NCBI GenBank assembly: GCA_009602725.1
Contig: WELB01000082.1
Location: 84,390-146,913 of the forward strand
From: Spirogloea muscicola
Lineage: Eukaryota; Streptophyta; Zygnematophyceae; Spirogloeales; Spirogloeaceae
Direction: 5' to 3'
Length of the DNA: 62,524 nucleotides
Part shown: positions 58,976 through 62,524 of the stretch, piece by piece
Position numbering within the stretch: the stretch's first letter is position 1
Layout: each line of letters starts with the position of its first letter
Program-made: the position numbers and the translations under genes
The notes under the pieces: generated by a model
Database searches by the model: none
What the model was told of the DNA's origin: nothing
What the model saw: the letters and a program-made list of their open reading frames with translations, nothing else

Positions 58976-59826
58976 ATCTTATCTTCCTTTGCCTCAACTG
59001 CACGGGTGCGTGGAGGCCGCCAGAGTCCTGGATAGCTCCACTGGTGTCTTGTAGATGGGTGCCCTCCCTCAGCACATGCCGCCAGGTGGCATGAGCAATT
59101 CGCAGAGCACTCCCGAACACGACGACTTGGCAGCCAACAACAGAGGCAGCATCTGCACAGGAGGCAGACCGCTGTTTGTACTGTAGTGTAAGGAGGGCTC
59201 AGGGCGCTTTGGCCATGTTAGCTGATGCACGAGAGCCACCAATCTCTGATTATCGTCCTCAGCTTCCACTGCTTATCTATCTAGCCAGTGCCAAGGGGAG
59301 CTTCAAAACTGAAGGGATATGTGATCTGCTGAGCTCCGCTGGCTGAGCCCAATCTGCTGCTCCCCTTCCTCTTTCTGATTCCCTCAGCTGGACATACAAG
59401 CCACCAATGCCTTCGGCGCTTACGATGAAGAGGCAAATTCCCTACTTTACGAGAACCAAGTCCACAAAGTGTGCATGTGCTGATGGGCAGGACAAGATGC
59501 ACATGAATCTACGTGACCGAAGCTTTGCGGCTTGCCCATCCTGCAGATGCCATCAAATTGCATGTGAAATAGTAAGTCATTGACAGGGTCGTCCACCCAC
59601 TTTTATTGTCCACTTTTCCCGTCCAATAAGTGCTCCAGCCTTACCAGAGGAGCATGTTCTGTCTTGCGCTCTTTCGCCTTAAACAGTACTGGAAGCTACT
59701 CTATGTCCAGTTGAATTGATTAGCTCCACAACGTGTTTGTCACCAAAGGCGTGTACTAAGGAAGCCATGAGGTTGCAGCAGAGCCAGCACCAATAATTAT
59801 GGTAGCCTGCCCTGAAGCACACAGCA
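58976..59826. other. No supported gene; 3' side of UROD
   Basis: The last part (59.6-59.83 kb) is the probable 3' UTR of uroporphyrinogen decarboxylase. I see no domain, RNA or strong repeat in the rest. Confidence 0.45.
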
Positions 59827-62063
59827 TCAGTACCGTATGCTCTTGCCGACCTCAAAGAAGTGCGCAACGCTCTCCTCGGGCGTCCCAACAAGCACGCCAT
59901 GTCCCAGGTTCAACACATGCTTGTGAGTGCCGGCCTTGGCCACAGTCTCGTGTATTCTCCTCTCAATGAAGTGCTTTGGCCCAAAAAGGACTGTCAACAG
60001 CAAGACCAGGTAGGTTGATGGTCAGAGATAATGGTAGCCTACTTAAAAGGTCCTCGGTTGCGCAATATGCAAGTGATTGGCACAGGGTGCTGACCAGCTG
60101 GATCTACGTTGCCTTGCACAGCAAGGTCTTCACCAATTCGCTGCCTTGCTTCTGCCATGTCCACGGTCCAATCAATGCTCACCACGTCCACTCCTGCACA
60201 GAAAGGAACATGGTGCGACTAGCTGCTGCTAAGAGACTTTATATAAGTGTCACATCAGCTTTACATAGCCTGTCATCACCGACTTGAGATGCTCATTTTC
60301 ACAATCGGATAAGCAGAAGCTTACCAGTGGACGCCATCCTCTCTAGCAAGCCGCCGCTGCCACTTGCATATAAGATGATGGGAAGGTCAGGGTGCGAGCT
60401 CTTCATGGAGCTCACTATCTGCTTAAGATAAGGTAGGCTGAAAATCTCAAAATCAGTGGGGTGGAGGTGCGTCGCCCAGGAGTCAAAGATCTGCTTCAGC
60501 ACACCAAAATGTCAAGGTCAGTCGAGCCGGTCTGCTCACTTACTGCGTATCACTGCTAACTCTTGGTAGTTGCAAAGCAAGGACGAAGTGGTGTTGTGGA
60601 GGGCGTGTCCAACTTTCCTCCAACACAGGGTGTGATCATTTGCCTCCTGCCCGGCAAGCTCACGAATACACAACCTGCCTATACCAGCATGTGCTAGCTT
60701 GGATGTCTAGGCACTCGACCTGCACTGCCTGCGCTCCTGAATCAGCCTGGTATCGAATGTAGGTCGTGATGGAGTCTGCCAGCTTCTCCAAGAGTGAGTG
60801 CAGAACCTGCTCAACAGGAGGTCTTAGAGTGAGCGCGCAGCTGCGTGGTTATGGAACAGGAAAGCACCATACCAGTAATGACATGGCACTCTTCACGAGC
60901 TAAAGCATGGGCCAACTTACCTCTGGAGCCTCAAAGGCCATCCGCTTTATAATGGTGAAATTCTTTGACGAGCCTCCCTCCACAATGTACGATGCAAGTG
61001 TGAATGGTGCGCCAACAAAACCAAGAACTGCAGACTCGTTGGCAACCTGGACAATCACGCATGGCAGCAATCATTTCCTCATGCTCTCTCACCATTGCAA
61101 GAAGCATAGACTATCTGACCTGCTCCTGTTAAGTAGTCAAGCCTGAAACCAAAGGCTGCAACTCCAAAATTCTGCAGATAGTAAGAAGTGATCATGCCCT
61201 GCTTTACTACGATGGTGACAGCTGCATATCTGACCTCTCTCCGCAGCTCAGTCAGCGCTTGACCCACATACGGCACAGCCTCCTCTGGCACCAGGTCCTG
61301 AACTTCCGCGACATCAGCTGCAGTGCGAATGGGCTTATGCACGACTGGCCCTTTGGTCTTGAGGATGTCAAAGGGAATGTTCATGCCAGTCAGAGGAGTC
61401 AGAATGTCTGAGAACAGAATAACCTGCAGCGGCAGGCGCCAAGGTACATTCCATCAGCCATGCACGTGCAGCGCCTGCAAGTCTCCGGCATTTGACAGAT
61501 TGGAGTGGGTGTTGTCCTTGTGGCTGACATGGAGGATGTCTTGCGGGCAATCACAGTCAGGCATAAAAGGCCGACTTGCCTGAAAGCTTGCAACTACATC
61601 ATAGATTGAGCAGATTCTGCACGTACTCCGTCAGGCCGGAAAGCCCTCCATGGCTGCAGCGAGACCTCGACAGCAAGCTCAACATTCTCCGACCTCTCCC
61701 GGAAGGTCGGATGTTTCTCACACAGTTCCTGGTAGACCTGCTCAGGGGCCCAAAACTTGTGAATGAAGAACACGCCCGACCGTCCACGAACTTCCGACTG
61801 CATAGTACTTCGTGAAATCAAGCTGCCAGCGAGAAGCGCAAGTTGCAGCAATCATGCTCAGCATTGCACCTGCTCATAACTGCTCCTCCAATAACCGGCT
61901 ATGTGAGGGTCACCTTCATGTAGCGGCCAGCCTGGCGCATCGCCCAAACAGGCGGCCTCTCCACCTTCTCGCCTCGTATCGCACGCACCAGGAGCGGCTC
62001 CTCCGTGCCCTTCTCGGCGGCGGGCACTGCGACCTCGGCTGCGAGCAACGCGAGGCCGTGCAT
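59827..62063 (-). CDS. UROD: Uroporphyrinogen decarboxylase, about 10 exons
   Basis: Converts uroporphyrinogen III to coproporphyrinogen III in heme and chlorophyll synthesis, in the plastid of plants and green algae. Minus-strand exons in order: [23 protein letters not shown] (about 61980-61915, the conserved substrate-site block), [23 protein letters not shown] (about 61710-61655), [20 protein letters not shown] (about 61400), [25 protein letters not shown] (about 61045-60970), [21 protein letters not shown] (about 60490), [38 protein letters not shown] (about 60185) and [30 protein letters not shown] with stop TGA at 59827-59829. The [16 protein letters not shown] ending is of plant/algal type. 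ATG 62063 gives [20 protein letters not shown]; a transit peptide may lie in an upstream exon. Confidence 0.93.
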
Positions 62064-62455
62064 TGGCGCGTACTAACAGCTTCCCAGACTAGACGAGAGG
62101 AGAGGCAAAACCAGATTTCCTTTGCCTCGAGGCACGCTGAACCGTGCCGACTTGGACGACTGGCTCCCGCTCTGCCAGGACGAGGACGGGCAACGGGCAA
62201 ACCCACTGCACACTGGAAGCTGCATCTACGCGGCGCTTGCGGGAGTACCCCGACGAGCAGAGGCGACGGGCTCGGGGCCGTTGCGACGGACAGGAAACTG
62301 ACATACTAAACTCCCCATTGGGACTCCACTGCAGGCATCGCCGAAGGTGTGGGAGACCGGAAGAGCTCGACGACGGAGGTGGCCAAGGACGGGCCAGCTG
62401 AGGAGGAGGCTACAAGCGGAGCTTGCTCACCAGCGGCCACGCTCTGCACGACGCA
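62064..62455. other. Upstream region of UROD
   Basis: Probable promoter, or an upstream exon with a plastid transit peptide, for UROD (-), and upstream region of the possible exon at 62456 (+). Nothing can be assigned. Confidence 0.4.
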
Positions 62456-62524
62456 ATGCAGCCTCCGCCGGCTGCGCCCGCCGGCGGCGGCGCCTCGGCC
62501 GGCGCACCGCAGCAGCGCCCAGCG
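62456..62524 (+). CDS. Possible first exon of a gene running off the right edge
   Basis: An ATG in a GC-rich setting opens MQPPPAAPAGGGASAGAPQQ RPA to the end of the window. Low-complexity proline/alanine/glycine starts like this are common here, so the support is weak. It would be divergent from UROD. Confidence 0.25.
   Translation, partial: MQPPPAAPAGGGASAGAPQQRPA

Noticed and set aside
58690-59090. Arginine/alanine-rich open frames
   Set aside because: These are translations of a minisatellite. Both strands are open, as expected for a repeat without stop codons.

Overview
The window is nuclear DNA of a eukaryote, most likely a GC-rich green alga. Genes are split by many short GT-AG introns. 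The products are plant- or algal-like: a plant-type Mediator subunit 4, plant-type uroporphyrinogen decarboxylase, pyruvate decarboxylase of the plant/fungal class and plant-type BTB proteins. Degenerate TTTAGGG motifs also occur. No bacterial operon structure is seen. The exact lineage cannot be fixed from the sequence. There are two long N gaps (24132-24419, 42925-43086) and two single N's in GC-rich tracts (5855, 15376).

Layout. 1-1.73 kb: no gene I can support. 1.73-5.57 kb (-): pyruvate decarboxylase, divergent from a small putative membrane protein at 5.8-6.1 kb (+). 6.9-9.8 kb (-): DHRS7-like short-chain dehydrogenase. 10.1-14.9 kb: LINE fragments, dispersed short repeats and one unrecognised multi-exon gene (12.3-12.9 kb, -). 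15.4-16.2 kb (+): a glycine-rich protein gene with an intron that is almost entirely a tRNA-Ala-like sequence. 16.9-23.3 kb (-): DHX35-type spliceosomal RNA helicase. 24.1-26.0 kb (+): MED4. 26.4-27.0 kb (-): probable mitochondrial ribosomal protein mS26. 27.2-28.8 kb: dense cluster of short hairpin repeats.

29-53.4 kb is a duplication and transposon region. A convergent pair, a BTB/POZ gene (+) and a METTL21-like methyltransferase gene (-), is present three times in different states of decay: 29.3-31.5 kb has an intact BTB and only a methyltransferase stub; 43.1-45.8 kb has both decayed; 50.1-53.4 kb has a frameshifted BTB and an apparently intact methyltransferase. A fourth, truncated BTB copy lies at 47.25 kb. 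Between the units lie several families of non-LTR retrotransposons with a reverse transcriptase and a C-terminal CCHC plus restriction-like endonuclease domain, one 4.2 kb long, mostly 5'-truncated and partly chimeric.

53.4-59 kb: an orphan first exon; a decayed cytosine-5 DNA methyltransferase-like domain of the kind carried by algal retroelements, with its last part duplicated as a large inverted repeat; more LINE tails; nested inverted repeats; and a coiled-coil/proline-rich gag-like stretch. 59.8-62.1 kb (-): uroporphyrinogen decarboxylase. A possible first exon on the + strand runs off the right edge.

The housekeeping genes do not form a pathway. The main biological story is the repeated BTB/methyltransferase unit and the retroelement patchwork around it.
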